Part shown: in pieces, positions 26,303 to 33,985 of the stretch
How positions within the stretch are numbered: position 1 is the stretch's first letter
How the letters are laid out: each line of letters starts with the position of its first letter
DNA from: CAIKBL01 sp964555355
GTDB lineage: Bacteria > Pseudomonadota > Gammaproteobacteria > Ga0077536
DNA: 64,000 bases
Assembly (NCBI GenBank): GCA_964555355.1
Contig: CAZKRY010000008.1
Coordinates: forward strand, 124,001-188,000
Direction of reading: 5' to 3'
The notes under the pieces: generated by a model
Told to the model about the DNA's origin: nothing
The model's database searches: none
The model's input: the letters and a program-made list of their open reading frames with translations, nothing else
Position numbers and translations under genes: made by a program

Positions 26303-27085
26303 ATGAGCAGTGTGTTACACGAATCGACGCCGGCGGCGACCACGGCTGCGGCCCGGACTCGCTCGCTGTTGAACTTGAAACCGGCGCTACTCGCAATGGC
26401 TGGCGTCCTACTCATCATGGTGGCCTACCGCATTTACCAGCAAGTTTACGCGTTCTCCGCCGGACTCGACTCCACCGACCCGTTGTTCGACAAGTATTGG
26501 ATGAACTTGCTCAAAGCGGAACTAGTGATCTTGGTGCTGGCCTGGGCCGGCTTGTGGTCTTGGTTATGGTTCACGCGCGATCGCAATCTCGCCGCGCTGA
26601 AGCCCCGTGAAGAGATGCGGCGCTATTTCAACTTGGTGCTGTTTATTCTGGTGTACGCGTTTTGCGTTTATTTCACCGGTAGCTTCTTTGCCGAGATGGA
26701 CGCCTCTTGGCATCAAACGGTGGTACGCGACACGAGCTTTACGCCCAGCCATATCATTTTGTTTTACGGCACCATCCCACTCTACATTTTGTTTGGCGTC
26801 GGATCGTATCTCTACGCCATCACTCGCTTGCCGCGTTTTGCCCAGCATATTTCGATTCCGTTCACACTCGCGGTCGCCGGCCCATTCCTAATTCTGCCGA
26901 ACCTGGGCTACAACGAGTGGGGTCATGCGTTTTGGATGATGGAAGAATTTTTCTCAGCCCCGTTGCATTGGGGATTCGTGGTGTTGGGTTGGTCGGTGCT
27001 CGCACTCGGCGGCTTGTTGCTGCAAATCGCCCAACACATCTTTGAATTGATGGGACGACTCGATCACGAAGCCGCCGCAGCTTAA
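26303..27085 (+). CDS. pmoC: Copper membrane monooxygenase subunit C
   Basis: A 260-residue integral membrane protein of the PmoC/AmoC family, slightly shorter than methanotroph PmoC at the N-terminus. The PmoC metal site (Asp, His, His; in Methylococcus D156, H160, H173) is kept with identical spacing as D133, H137 and H150 in the blocks MDASWHQ and TPSH. About six membrane helices are visible. A strong AAGGAG ribosome site precedes the ATG. First gene of pmoC-pmoA-pmoB; it is followed 35 bases later by pmoA. The family covers particulate methane, ammonia and short-chain hydrocarbon monooxygenases; which one cannot be decided from motifs alone. Confidence 0.97.
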   Translation: MSSVLHESTPAATTAAARTRSLLNLKPALLAMAGVLLIMVAYRIYQQVYAFSAGLDSTDPLFDKYWMNLLKAELVILVLAWAGLWSWLWFTRDRNLAALKPREEMRRYFNLVLFILVYAFCVYFTGSFFAEMDASWHQTVVRDTSFTPSHIILFYGTIPLYILFGVGSYLYAITRLPRFAQHISIPFTLAVAGPFLILPNLGYNEWGHAFWMMEEFFSAPLHWGFVVLGWSVLALGGLLLQIAQHIFELMGRLDHEAAAA

Positions 27086-27120
27086 GGCCACGCGAGCGAA
27101 CAATACCCAAAGGAGGACGC

Positions 27121-27918
27121 ATGGCGGCGCAGATGCCGGCGGATAAATCGGGCGTTTGGCTTTACGGTCGACGCTTCTCGGCCGAAAGCGCGCAGCTTTC
27201 GCGCTATTTCGATCTGTTGGTGGTCGTCATCATGTTCATCGCGATCACGGCGGCTTTTCATCTGCATTTCATGCTGACGGTGGGTGACTGGGATTTCTGG
27301 ATCGATTGGAAAGATCGCCAATACTGGGTCACCGCGACGCCGGTGGTACTCATCATGTTCCCGGCGGCATTGCAGTATGTATTCTGGGAGAAGTTCCGCT
27401 TACCGATCGCCGCCACGACTTGTATGTTGGCGCTCACGGTTGGAATCTGGTTGAGCCGCACATTCGGTTTTCAAATGTGGTCTTACTTCCCGCTGACCCT
27501 GGTATTTCCGGCGACGATGATCGCGGGCGGTTTGATGCTCGATGCGGTGTTGTTGTTAACCGGTAGCGCGTTATTTACCGCCATTGTCGGTGGCATGCTG
27601 TTTGGATTGGTGTTTTACCCGGCTAATTGGCCGTTGCTCGCGCCGTTTCGCTTACCGGTCGAGGTTATGAATTCGTTGGTATCGGTCGGCGATTACATCG
27701 GTTACGCCTACACGCGCACCTCAACGCCTGAGTATCTTCGATTCATCGAGCGCGGCACCTTACGTACGTTTGGCGGGCACTCGGCGGTGGTCGCGGCGTT
27801 TTTCTCTGGCTTTTTATGCACGCTTACGTATCTCTTGTGGTGGTACATCGGTAAGCTCCTCGCGCAAGTTATCACCGTGCCGAATCGCTTTAAGTGGGCG
27901 ATGGGGTATCGCGAATGA
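27121..27918 (+). CDS. pmoA: Copper membrane monooxygenase subunit A
   Basis: A 265-residue membrane protein of the PmoA/AmoA family. The diagnostic block GDWDFWIDWKDRQYWVT lies at residues 55-71, which is the region targeted by standard pmoA/amoA primers. Later FPATMIAGGLMLDAVLLLTG and YPANWPLLAPFRLPVE are also typical. About seven membrane helices. AGGAGG ribosome site. N-terminus is about 20 residues longer than in classical PmoA. Its stop overlaps the pmoB start (ATGA). Substrate range cannot be read off; phylogeny of this gene is the usual classifier. Confidence 0.98.
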   Translation: MAAQMPADKSGVWLYGRRFSAESAQLSRYFDLLVVVIMFIAITAAFHLHFMLTVGDWDFWIDWKDRQYWVTATPVVLIMFPAALQYVFWEKFRLPIAATTCMLALTVGIWLSRTFGFQMWSYFPLTLVFPATMIAGGLMLDAVLLLTGSALFTAIVGGMLFGLVFYPANWPLLAPFRLPVEVMNSLVSVGDYIGYAYTRTSTPEYLRFIERGTLRTFGGHSAVVAAFFSGFLCTLTYLLWWYIGKLLAQVITVPNRFKWAMGYRE

Positions 27919-29165
27919 GTTTGTTGTCGCGCGCCGCGCTTGGTGTATTGCTTGCCCTAATCGTTGACTCGGCGCTCGCGCACGGTGAACGCAATCAAGA
28001 ACCTTTTTTGCGGATGCGCACGGCGCATTTCTACGATGTCACGTGGTCCGCCGCCAGCATCGCCGTTAATGACGAGGTGGTCATTGAAGGAAAGTTTCGG
28101 TTGTTTGAGGATTGGCCGGTCAACCTCCCGGAACCCGACGTGTCTTTTCTTGGTAACGGCACGCCCGGACCGGTTTTCGTGCGCACGGAATCCTGGGTCA
28201 ACGGACAACCCGCGATTCAGTCGATGGCGCTGAAGCGTAACCGCGACTACACCTTCCGCACGGTGCTGAAAGGACGCATTCCGGGACGGCATCACGTGCA
28301 TCCGATGATCAACGTGGAAGGCGCTGGGCCGTTGCTCGGGCCGGGCAATTGGGTAGAGATCACCGGCCGTGCGAGCGACTTTAAGTTACCGATGCAAACA
28401 CTCGATGGCACCGCCATCCCTAACTTGGAAAATTGGGGGCTGACGCGTGTTTACGGCTGGCACATCGCATGGGTGGTCGTGGCGGTGCTGTGGCTCGGGT
28501 ATTGGATGGGGCGGCCGCTGCTTATTCCACGCTACGCGGCGCTCATCGAAGGTCGTGAGCGTGAACTCATCTCAAATCGCGATCTGTTCGCCGGTGCGGT
28601 GTTATTGGTGGTGAGTATCGGACTCGTGGTGGCGGGCTTCGTGACCACCGAACAACAGTATCCGCGCACGGTTCCTCTGCAAGGCGGACGCGCCGTGGTC
28701 AAACCGTTGCCGAAGGATCATGGTAATGTCGAAGTCACCGTCGAGCGCGCCACGTACGATGTGCCGGGACGGTCGATGCGTATTCGCGCCGCGGTTCACA
28801 ACGGCTCCGCGCGACCGGTTCAATTCGGCGAGTTTGCGACCTCCAACCTTCGATTTATCAACCAAGCCGTGCCCGCCGCGAGAGCGACAGTCAACCCCGA
28901 TTACCCGCACGACTTGGTACCGCGCAATGGTTTGAAACTAAGCGATGATACGCCGCTGGCGCCGGACGAAACGCGCGTGGTGGAATTTGAAATGACCGAT
29001 GCGGCATGGGAAGTCGAACGCTTAACCAGCTTAATGAACGATCCGGACAATCGCGTCGGTGGGTTGCTGTTTTGCTTCAACGATCGCAATGAGCGCCTGA
29101 TCGCGAACGTCTCGGGTGCGATTGTCCCGATTTTCAAAGATTTGGTCGCGGAAAACCTGCAATAG
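27915..29165 (+). CDS. pmoB: Copper membrane monooxygenase subunit B
   Basis: A 416-residue PmoB with signal peptide ending VDSALA, so the mature protein begins with His (HGERNQEP), the N-terminal amine/His ligand of the copper site. The start at 27915 (ATGA overlap with pmoA) aligns with Methylococcus PmoB without gaps at the ligands: His23, His127 and His129 (HHVHPM) correspond to H33, H137, H139, and His38 (RTAHFYD) to H48. Two membrane helices (about 165-185 and 215-235) separate two cupredoxin-like domains. TVPLQGG and SDDTPLAPDETR are typical. So the protein looks functional. Confidence 0.98.
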   Translation: MSLLSRAALGVLLALIVDSALAHGERNQEPFLRMRTAHFYDVTWSAASIAVNDEVVIEGKFRLFEDWPVNLPEPDVSFLGNGTPGPVFVRTESWVNGQPAIQSMALKRNRDYTFRTVLKGRIPGRHHVHPMINVEGAGPLLGPGNWVEITGRASDFKLPMQTLDGTAIPNLENWGLTRVYGWHIAWVVVAVLWLGYWMGRPLLIPRYAALIEGRERELISNRDLFAGAVLLVVSIGLVVAGFVTTEQQYPRTVPLQGGRAVVKPLPKDHGNVEVTVERATYDVPGRSMRIRAAVHNGSARPVQFGEFATSNLRFINQAVPAARATVNPDYPHDLVPRNGLKLSDDTPLAPDETRVVEFEMTDAAWEVERLTSLMNDPDNRVGGLLFCFNDRNERLIANVSGAIVPIFKDLVAENLQ

Positions 29166-29215
29166 CAAAGTACGCAATTGCGAGTGCGCCGACCTCACCC
29201 GGAACGCGAGATCGC

Positions 29216-30031
29216 ATGGGAACCGCCGCGCGTTATCGATGGGTAATTGTTTTCTTCACGGTTTTCGTTAGCGCCTGCGAGCGTCCGCCCGCGTCGTCGT
29301 TTGTTTATCCCGAAGACGCGCCTCATGCTTGCGCGGCGCTACCCCATGCGCGGGACGACACGACTTTCCGCACGCAAGCGGGGATCGAAGTGTTGGTGCG
29401 TGCCCCGACGAACTACCGGCCGAACATCGCGCATCCGCTGATCGTGGTGTTCGCCGGCGCCGGCATGTCGCCGCGCGCAACCGAACGTTTGACGGCTTTT
29501 ACCCAGCCGGCAACCGCACGCGGTTATATCGTGGCGTACCCACAGCATATTCGGCCATCGAAACGCGCACTCGAGAAGCTCGCGGCGGTTGCGGGCGAAG
29601 CGATGCAGCGATTCTGCGTCGATCGCGAACGGGTGTTTTATACCGGTCATTCCGATGGCGGCACGACGACGACGGCGCTCGCCATTTTGCACAGTGCCGA
29701 TGTTGCGGCGATAGCACCGAGCGCCGCCGGCTTTACTCGGCAAGATTTAGATGAGATGACCTGTCCGGCGCCGCGTCCGGTGATGATTTGGCACGGTAAG
29801 CGCGATCAACTGTTTCCGGGCTGGGGGCGCGAAGCCGCCGGGTGGTGGGCCGAGTGCAATGCTTGTGCACATGAACCACCGATCGAGGGCGAGCCTTGCC
29901 AAACGTTTAGCGGTTGCCGCGCGCCGGTTACCTATTGTGAAATGGACATCGGCCACACGATCTGGCCGCCACTCGCCACCGCGCGGATGCTAACCTTGTT
30001 CGATAAGTCGCGCCCGACAACCGATCAGTGA
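29216..30031 (+). CDS. Lipoprotein alpha/beta hydrolase (PHB depolymerase/LpqC-like)
   Basis: A 271-residue lipoprotein: lipobox VFVSAC with Cys21. The hydrolase core shows HPLIVVFAGAG (oxyanion region), nucleophile elbow GHSDGG with Ser146, then WHGKRDQLFP (acid) and DIGHTIWP (His). This matches secreted PHB-depolymerase-like/LpqC-type esterases. Additional Cys pairs (ECNACAHEP, GEPCQTFSGC, TYCEM) suggest disulfides. It is not a usual member of pmo or amo operons. Gap to pmoB 50 bases; its stop overlaps the next gene region. Role in the monooxygenase operon is unknown. Confidence 0.85.
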   Translation: MGTAARYRWVIVFFTVFVSACERPPASSFVYPEDAPHACAALPHARDDTTFRTQAGIEVLVRAPTNYRPNIAHPLIVVFAGAGMSPRATERLTAFTQPATARGYIVAYPQHIRPSKRALEKLAAVAGEAMQRFCVDRERVFYTGHSDGGTTTTALAILHSADVAAIAPSAAGFTRQDLDEMTCPAPRPVMIWHGKRDQLFPGWGREAAGWWAECNACAHEPPIEGEPCQTFSGCRAPVTYCEMDIGHTIWPPLATARMLTLFDKSRPTTDQ

Positions 30032-30042
30032 GCGGAGGGATT

Positions 30043-30654
30043 GTGAATTGCTTTCATTTCAATTCTGGTGATACGCGAATAATCAGCGCGCTAACGCTGT
30101 GGTTCGTGTGCACCGCGGCGATGGCGCACGGTGGCGTCAGCATCGAAGACGATTTGTGTGTGTTGCAAATCGGTCCCTATCGCATGCATTTCACTGGTTA
30201 TCAGCCGTTGCAGTCGGGCTCGCAAGAGTTTTGCGAAGATATCCCCAATGTTAGTACCGCGATTATTGTGCTGGATGCCGTCGATGAGGCCTTGCGCGAC
30301 ATGCCGTTGGAGCTGCGAATATTGCGCGATGTCAACAATCTCGGCACCAATGCGCGCGTCGAAGAATTGGGAGATGCGTCGGCCATTGAAGCGACTACCG
30401 TGGCACGCTTGCCGGCAGCCGCACATCCCACGGGCTCGCTCACGCTACAACACCCGTTTACCGAAGCTGGACGCTACATCGGTTATGTGAAGGCCCAACC
30501 CACGGTCGGCGGGGAAGTCGTCGCAATATTTCCGTTTGCGGTCGGTGGTGGCAGCAAGGCAGTATGGATCTACGCCCTGGTGCTAGTCGCCGCGGTGGCG
30601 CTTGCCGCGCTGCTTTTTGGTTATGCCGCCCGTGGACGGCGGGCCGCGCCATGA
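30043..30654 (+). CDS. PmoD/AmoD-like membrane-anchored copper protein
   Basis: A 203-residue protein with signal peptide and one C-terminal membrane helix (about 172-193, VWIYALVLVAAVALAALL) plus basic tail. The layout (signal, periplasmic domain, C-terminal anchor) and the segment LCVLQIGPYRMHFTGYQP followed by EFCEDIP match the PmoD/AmoD proteins encoded near methane and ammonia monooxygenases, in which Cys, Met and Cys residues build a CuA-like site. The mature N-terminus is predicted to be HGGVS. Start: GTG at 30043 with GGAGGG just upstream, although spacing is short; a GTG at 30028 is the alternative. Homology is by recalled pattern, so moderate confidence. Confidence 0.75.
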   Translation: MNCFHFNSGDTRIISALTLWFVCTAAMAHGGVSIEDDLCVLQIGPYRMHFTGYQPLQSGSQEFCEDIPNVSTAIIVLDAVDEALRDMPLELRILRDVNNLGTNARVEELGDASAIEATTVARLPAAAHPTGSLTLQHPFTEAGRYIGYVKAQPTVGGEVVAIFPFAVGGGSKAVWIYALVLVAAVALAALLFGYAARGRRAAP

Positions 30655-31043
30655 TTGGGAATCCGCGCCAGCACGACGCTTCACGCCTTTGGTGGATAAC
30701 TCTGTTCGTGTCGCTCACGCTGCCACACGCCGTGTACGCGCACGCGCGGCTCGTCAAATCAATGCCGGCGGACAATGCCACGTTGAGTCAAGCGCCGGCC
30801 CAAATCGAACTCACGTTCAATGAACAACCCGAAGCGGCGTTCTCGCGGATCAAAATCATAGGCCCCGCACAGCAAGCGGTATTGCAGGGCCAGCCCGTGC
30901 TTGGAGTCGACGCCAAAAGCCTAATCTTTGCGTTACCCGCCGCGCTTGCCCCCGGCGATTACAAAGTTCGCGCGCGGGTACTCTCGGTCGATGGCCACGT
31001 CATCAAGGTGCGGTTTAGTTTCCACATCGCGCCCGCGCAGTAG
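30651..31043 (+). CDS. copC: CopC-like periplasmic copper-binding protein
   Basis: A 130-residue CopC protein with signal peptide ending HAVYA; mature protein starts HARLVKSMPADNATL, so His31 is the N-terminal His brace ligand. Asp114 and His116 (VDGHVIKVRFSF) complete the Cu(II) site, as in known CopC. The C-terminal FSFHIAP is the usual last strand. The ATG overlaps the preceding gene stop (ATGA). CopC usually delivers or buffers copper in the periplasm, and copC-copD genes are known near pmo/amo clusters; here it would serve the monooxygenase. Confidence 0.95.
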   Translation: MIGNPRQHDASRLWWITLFVSLTLPHAVYAHARLVKSMPADNATLSQAPAQIELTFNEQPEAAFSRIKIIGPAQQAVLQGQPVLGVDAKSLIFALPAALAPGDYKVRARVLSVDGHVIKVRFSFHIAPAQ

Positions 31044-31068
31044 TGTGTAGCGCTCGCGGTAGCGCGCG

Positions 31069-32988
31069 ATGACAGCGGCAGCGCTTGGTTTGGGTTGGAA
31101 TCTTGCGGCCGTCGGTGTGTTGGGCACGTGGGTGTTATTGGCGGGGATGGCGCATCCGGCATCGCTCGCCGCGTGGCGCGCTGGCTATTCCCGCACAGCG
31201 TTATGGCTTGCGTGTGTCTCTTGGATGATCGGCCTGGCGGTGTTTGCGCAGCAAGCGGTGACACTGGTCGGCGGTGTGGCCGACCTTTCGCTGGACGCGG
31301 TGAAACTTCTCGCCACCGCCACGCGCTTCGGGCACGTGTGGCTCGCCAAACAGCTCTTGCTGGCGTTGATGATCGGCACCTGGCCGCGTCCTCCGCGTTT
31401 AACCTCTCCGGCGACGCTCATCCTCGCCTCGCTATTCATCGTGAGCGGACTCTGGGCCGGGCACGCCGGCGCGACCACGCCGCTATTTCTATGGTTCGCG
31501 CTCCACGCCGTGCACGCGCTGGCGGCAAGCGCCTGGCTTGGCGCCTTGCCTGGCTGGATAAGTCTCGCCGTGAACGTCGGCGATACCGTTCAGCATGACT
31601 ATTTCGCGCGGGTCGTTGCGCGTTTCTCGCGCGCGGCGACGGTTGCGATGGGTGCATTGCTTACCACCGGAATTGTGATCGCGGTGCGTCAATTCGAGCG
31701 CTGGCCCGCGCTGTTCGGCACGCGCGCGGGCCTAACGCTCGCGCTCAAATTAAGCCTACTCGGGGGTGCCTTGTATTGCGCGTTACACGTCAGGCGACGG
31801 TTTTTGGCGGAGCTGCGACACGCGGCATCGCCGAACCACCCGCGACTTGCCGCACGGTCGGTGCGCATGGAATTTGTTTTAGCGGTCGGGGTTCTGTTTG
31901 CGGCGTATACGCTTGCCCGAATGGAGCCTGGCGCGCATCAGACGATTGTATGGGGATGGCCGTGGCGATTTGCCCCCGGGCCGGCTTGGCAAACCCCGCT
32001 CAACGCCTGGCTGAGCGTGTTAGGCGCGGCTTTCCTTTTGGCGGCGATCCCGGGTTGGCGCGCGCGGTTTCCGCGTACCGCGCTTGGCGCCGCGGTGACG
32101 GGGAGCTTGGTGATCGCCTATGCACTCGCGATCCCGGCCTACCCCGATACTTATCGACGACCGACGGTGACCTACACCGCTGAGTCGATTGTGCGCGGCA
32201 AAACGTTGTTCCAAACCCATTGCGTGAGTTGCCATGGTCCCGGCGCGCGTGGCGCTGGTTCCGGCGGTGCACCGAATGCACTCGCCGCCGACTTAAGCGA
32301 ACACACCGCGCTACATACGGCGGGCGATATGTTTTGGTGGCTGACGCACGGCACGCCGTCCGGCTTGATGCCGGGTTTTGCGACCACGCTCAATGACACC
32401 GCACGTTGGGATCTCATCAATTTTTTGCGCGCCTTCGCGGATGGTTTTCGCGCGCGTGTGCTGACGCCAACGCCGGTTCCCGCGCAAGCATGGTTAGGCG
32501 CGCCCAATTTCGTGTTCGAGGCTGCTCGAGGGGTTTCCGCCGAGCTGAAAGATTGGCGCGAGCGCTCGGCGGTTTTATTGGTGATCGCACAATGGCCGCA
32601 AGCCGCGGCGCGGCTAGCACGGCTAGCGGAAGCCGCGCCGGCGCTACGACAAGCAGGGATCACCTTGTTGACGAGTTTGCAGGGCGCGCCGTGCGCGGTG
32701 TTACAAGCAGAAGCGGCGGAAGTAGGTTGCTTATCGGTAAACGTATCCGTAGCCACAACCTATTCGCTATTTGCGCGCACCCTCGCCGCGCCCGGCGCGC
32801 GCACCGCGCTCGCGCCACCGATGCCGCATGGCGAGTTTTTGATTGATCGATATGGTTTTTTGCGCGCGCGCTGGTTACCAGCGCAGGACGGCCCAGCATG
32901 GACGCGTTTGGAAACGGTGGCGGAACTCGGTCGCCAGTTGGCCGCCGAGCGGCGGATTGCAGAATCGCCGGATGAGCATGTGCACTGA
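31069..32988 (+). CDS. CopD-cytochrome c-thioredoxin-like fusion protein
   Basis: A 639-residue fusion. Residues about 1-350 are a polytopic CopD membrane domain (His-rich pairs such as WAGHAG, ALHAVHALAASAWLGALPGW). Residues about 365-450 are a class I cytochrome c domain with heme motif CVSCH at 385-389 and Met434 (SGLMPGF) as likely axial ligand. The last 170 residues look like a thioredoxin/SCO-type fold (HGEFLIDRYGFLRARWLP) but with no CxxC, so not a disulfide reductase. Start ATG at 31069, 25 bases after copC. The topology would put heme in the periplasm next to CopC and PmoB, suggesting coupled copper import and electron transfer (inference). Confidence 0.88.
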   Translation: MTAAALGLGWNLAAVGVLGTWVLLAGMAHPASLAAWRAGYSRTALWLACVSWMIGLAVFAQQAVTLVGGVADLSLDAVKLLATATRFGHVWLAKQLLLALMIGTWPRPPRLTSPATLILASLFIVSGLWAGHAGATTPLFLWFALHAVHALAASAWLGALPGWISLAVNVGDTVQHDYFARVVARFSRAATVAMGALLTTGIVIAVRQFERWPALFGTRAGLTLALKLSLLGGALYCALHVRRRFLAELRHAASPNHPRLAARSVRMEFVLAVGVLFAAYTLARMEPGAHQTIVWGWPWRFAPGPAWQTPLNAWLSVLGAAFLLAAIPGWRARFPRTALGAAVTGSLVIAYALAIPAYPDTYRRPTVTYTAESIVRGKTLFQTHCVSCHGPGARGAGSGGAPNALAADLSEHTALHTAGDMFWWLTHGTPSGLMPGFATTLNDTARWDLINFLRAFADGFRARVLTPTPVPAQAWLGAPNFVFEAARGVSAELKDWRERSAVLLVIAQWPQAAARLARLAEAAPALRQAGITLLTSLQGAPCAVLQAEAAEVGCLSVNVSVATTYSLFARTLAAPGARTALAPPMPHGEFLIDRYGFLRARWLPAQDGPAWTRLETVAELGRQLAAERRIAESPDEHVH

Positions 32989-33063
32989 TGCGGCACGCTC
33001 ACGTTTAAGATTTTCGCAAACTTGGCCGCTAACTTAGGTAACCCTAAGTCTTGCGAGTACCTT

Positions 33064-33942
33064 ATGCCGGCCACCGGACTTGCCCCCACCGTGACTCCAC
33101 TGCGGACAAGCCCGGAGACGTTGGCGCGCGGAGTCGCGAATTTAGCGAGCTTCCCGGATGTCTACTTCAAACTGCGCGATGCGATCGACGATCCGCGCTC
33201 ATCGCTCGATGACGTCGCGCGCCTGTTGGAATGCGATCCCGTCTTGGCTGCCGGTATTTTGCGGCTCGCCAATAGCGCTTTTTTCCGTTTTAGTTCGCCA
33301 GTGCGCAACTTAGCCCAAGCGGCCTCGTTGCTTGGTATGTTTCAAATCCATGATTTTGTGTTGGCGACGACGGTGATCCGCGCGTTTCCCAGTATCCCGG
33401 CGGAGCTCATGGATATGAAGCGCTTCTGGCGCGCAAGTATCGTCGCCGCCACCGCTGCGCGCGGGTTGGCCGATGAGATGGAAATCATCGATAGCGCTCG
33501 CCTTTTCCTGTTTGGTTTGCTGGCGCAAATTGGACGTTTGGTCCTATGGCTAAAGCTTCCCCGAGAAAGTCAGGAATTACTCGAGGCGGCCCATGGCAAC
33601 TTGCTCGAATTACCGGCGTTGGAGCGCAAGCGGTGGGGATTCGATTACGCGGAAGTCGGCGCGGCGTTGATCTCCGCATGGCGCTTGCCGCCAGAACTCT
33701 CAGGCCCCATCGCGCATCACTCGGTCCCGTCGAAACATCGGGAACCAGATCAGATCGCGGCGATTTTGCATGTCGCTGTGGCGATCGCAGGCGCTGATGA
33801 TGCGCCACTGGAAACGGTAATTGCGGCAATCGAACCAGACGTTTGGCAACGATTGGCGCTTGAACTCACAACGTTCAGAGAATTTCAGGCGCGCATGAAC
33901 ATTGAAGCGGATGAACTCATCGGACTATTTGAGCAGCGCTAA
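33064..33942 (+). CDS. HDOD domain signalling protein
   Basis: A 292-residue HDOD protein. The domain covers nearly the whole length: ARGVANLASFPDVYFKLRDAI, LECDPVLAAGILRLANSAFF, and LAQAASLLGMFQIHDFVLATTVI are family blocks (HDOD proteins are catalytically inert HD relatives). The start at 33064 is chosen over an earlier ATG because family similarity starts later. No CheY or kinase domain is attached. Follows the copD-like fusion by 75 bases but probably is a separate unit; next gene is convergent. Likely in stress or motility signalling; specific partner unknown. Confidence 0.9.
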   Translation: MPATGLAPTVTPLRTSPETLARGVANLASFPDVYFKLRDAIDDPRSSLDDVARLLECDPVLAAGILRLANSAFFRFSSPVRNLAQAASLLGMFQIHDFVLATTVIRAFPSIPAELMDMKRFWRASIVAATAARGLADEMEIIDSARLFLFGLLAQIGRLVLWLKLPRESQELLEAAHGNLLELPALERKRWGFDYAEVGAALISAWRLPPELSGPIAHHSVPSKHREPDQIAAILHVAVAIAGADDAPLETVIAAIEPDVWQRLALELTTFREFQARMNIEADELIGLFEQR

Positions 33943-33985
33943 CGTGGGGACGCGTCGCGTCTAACGTGCTGTCTACGTGATCCAC

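Noticed and set aside
26303..29165. Classic methanotroph pMMO
   Set aside because: Motifs fit all CuMMOs. No mxa, C1 assimilation or formaldehyde genes seen in 64 kb; N-termini of PmoA and PmoC differ from classical ones. Not excluded, but not supported.
30564..30650. Longer N-terminus for CopC beginning at 30564
   Set aside because: It would overlap the PmoD-like gene and hide a perfect signal peptide; ATG at 30651 with ATGA overlap is better.
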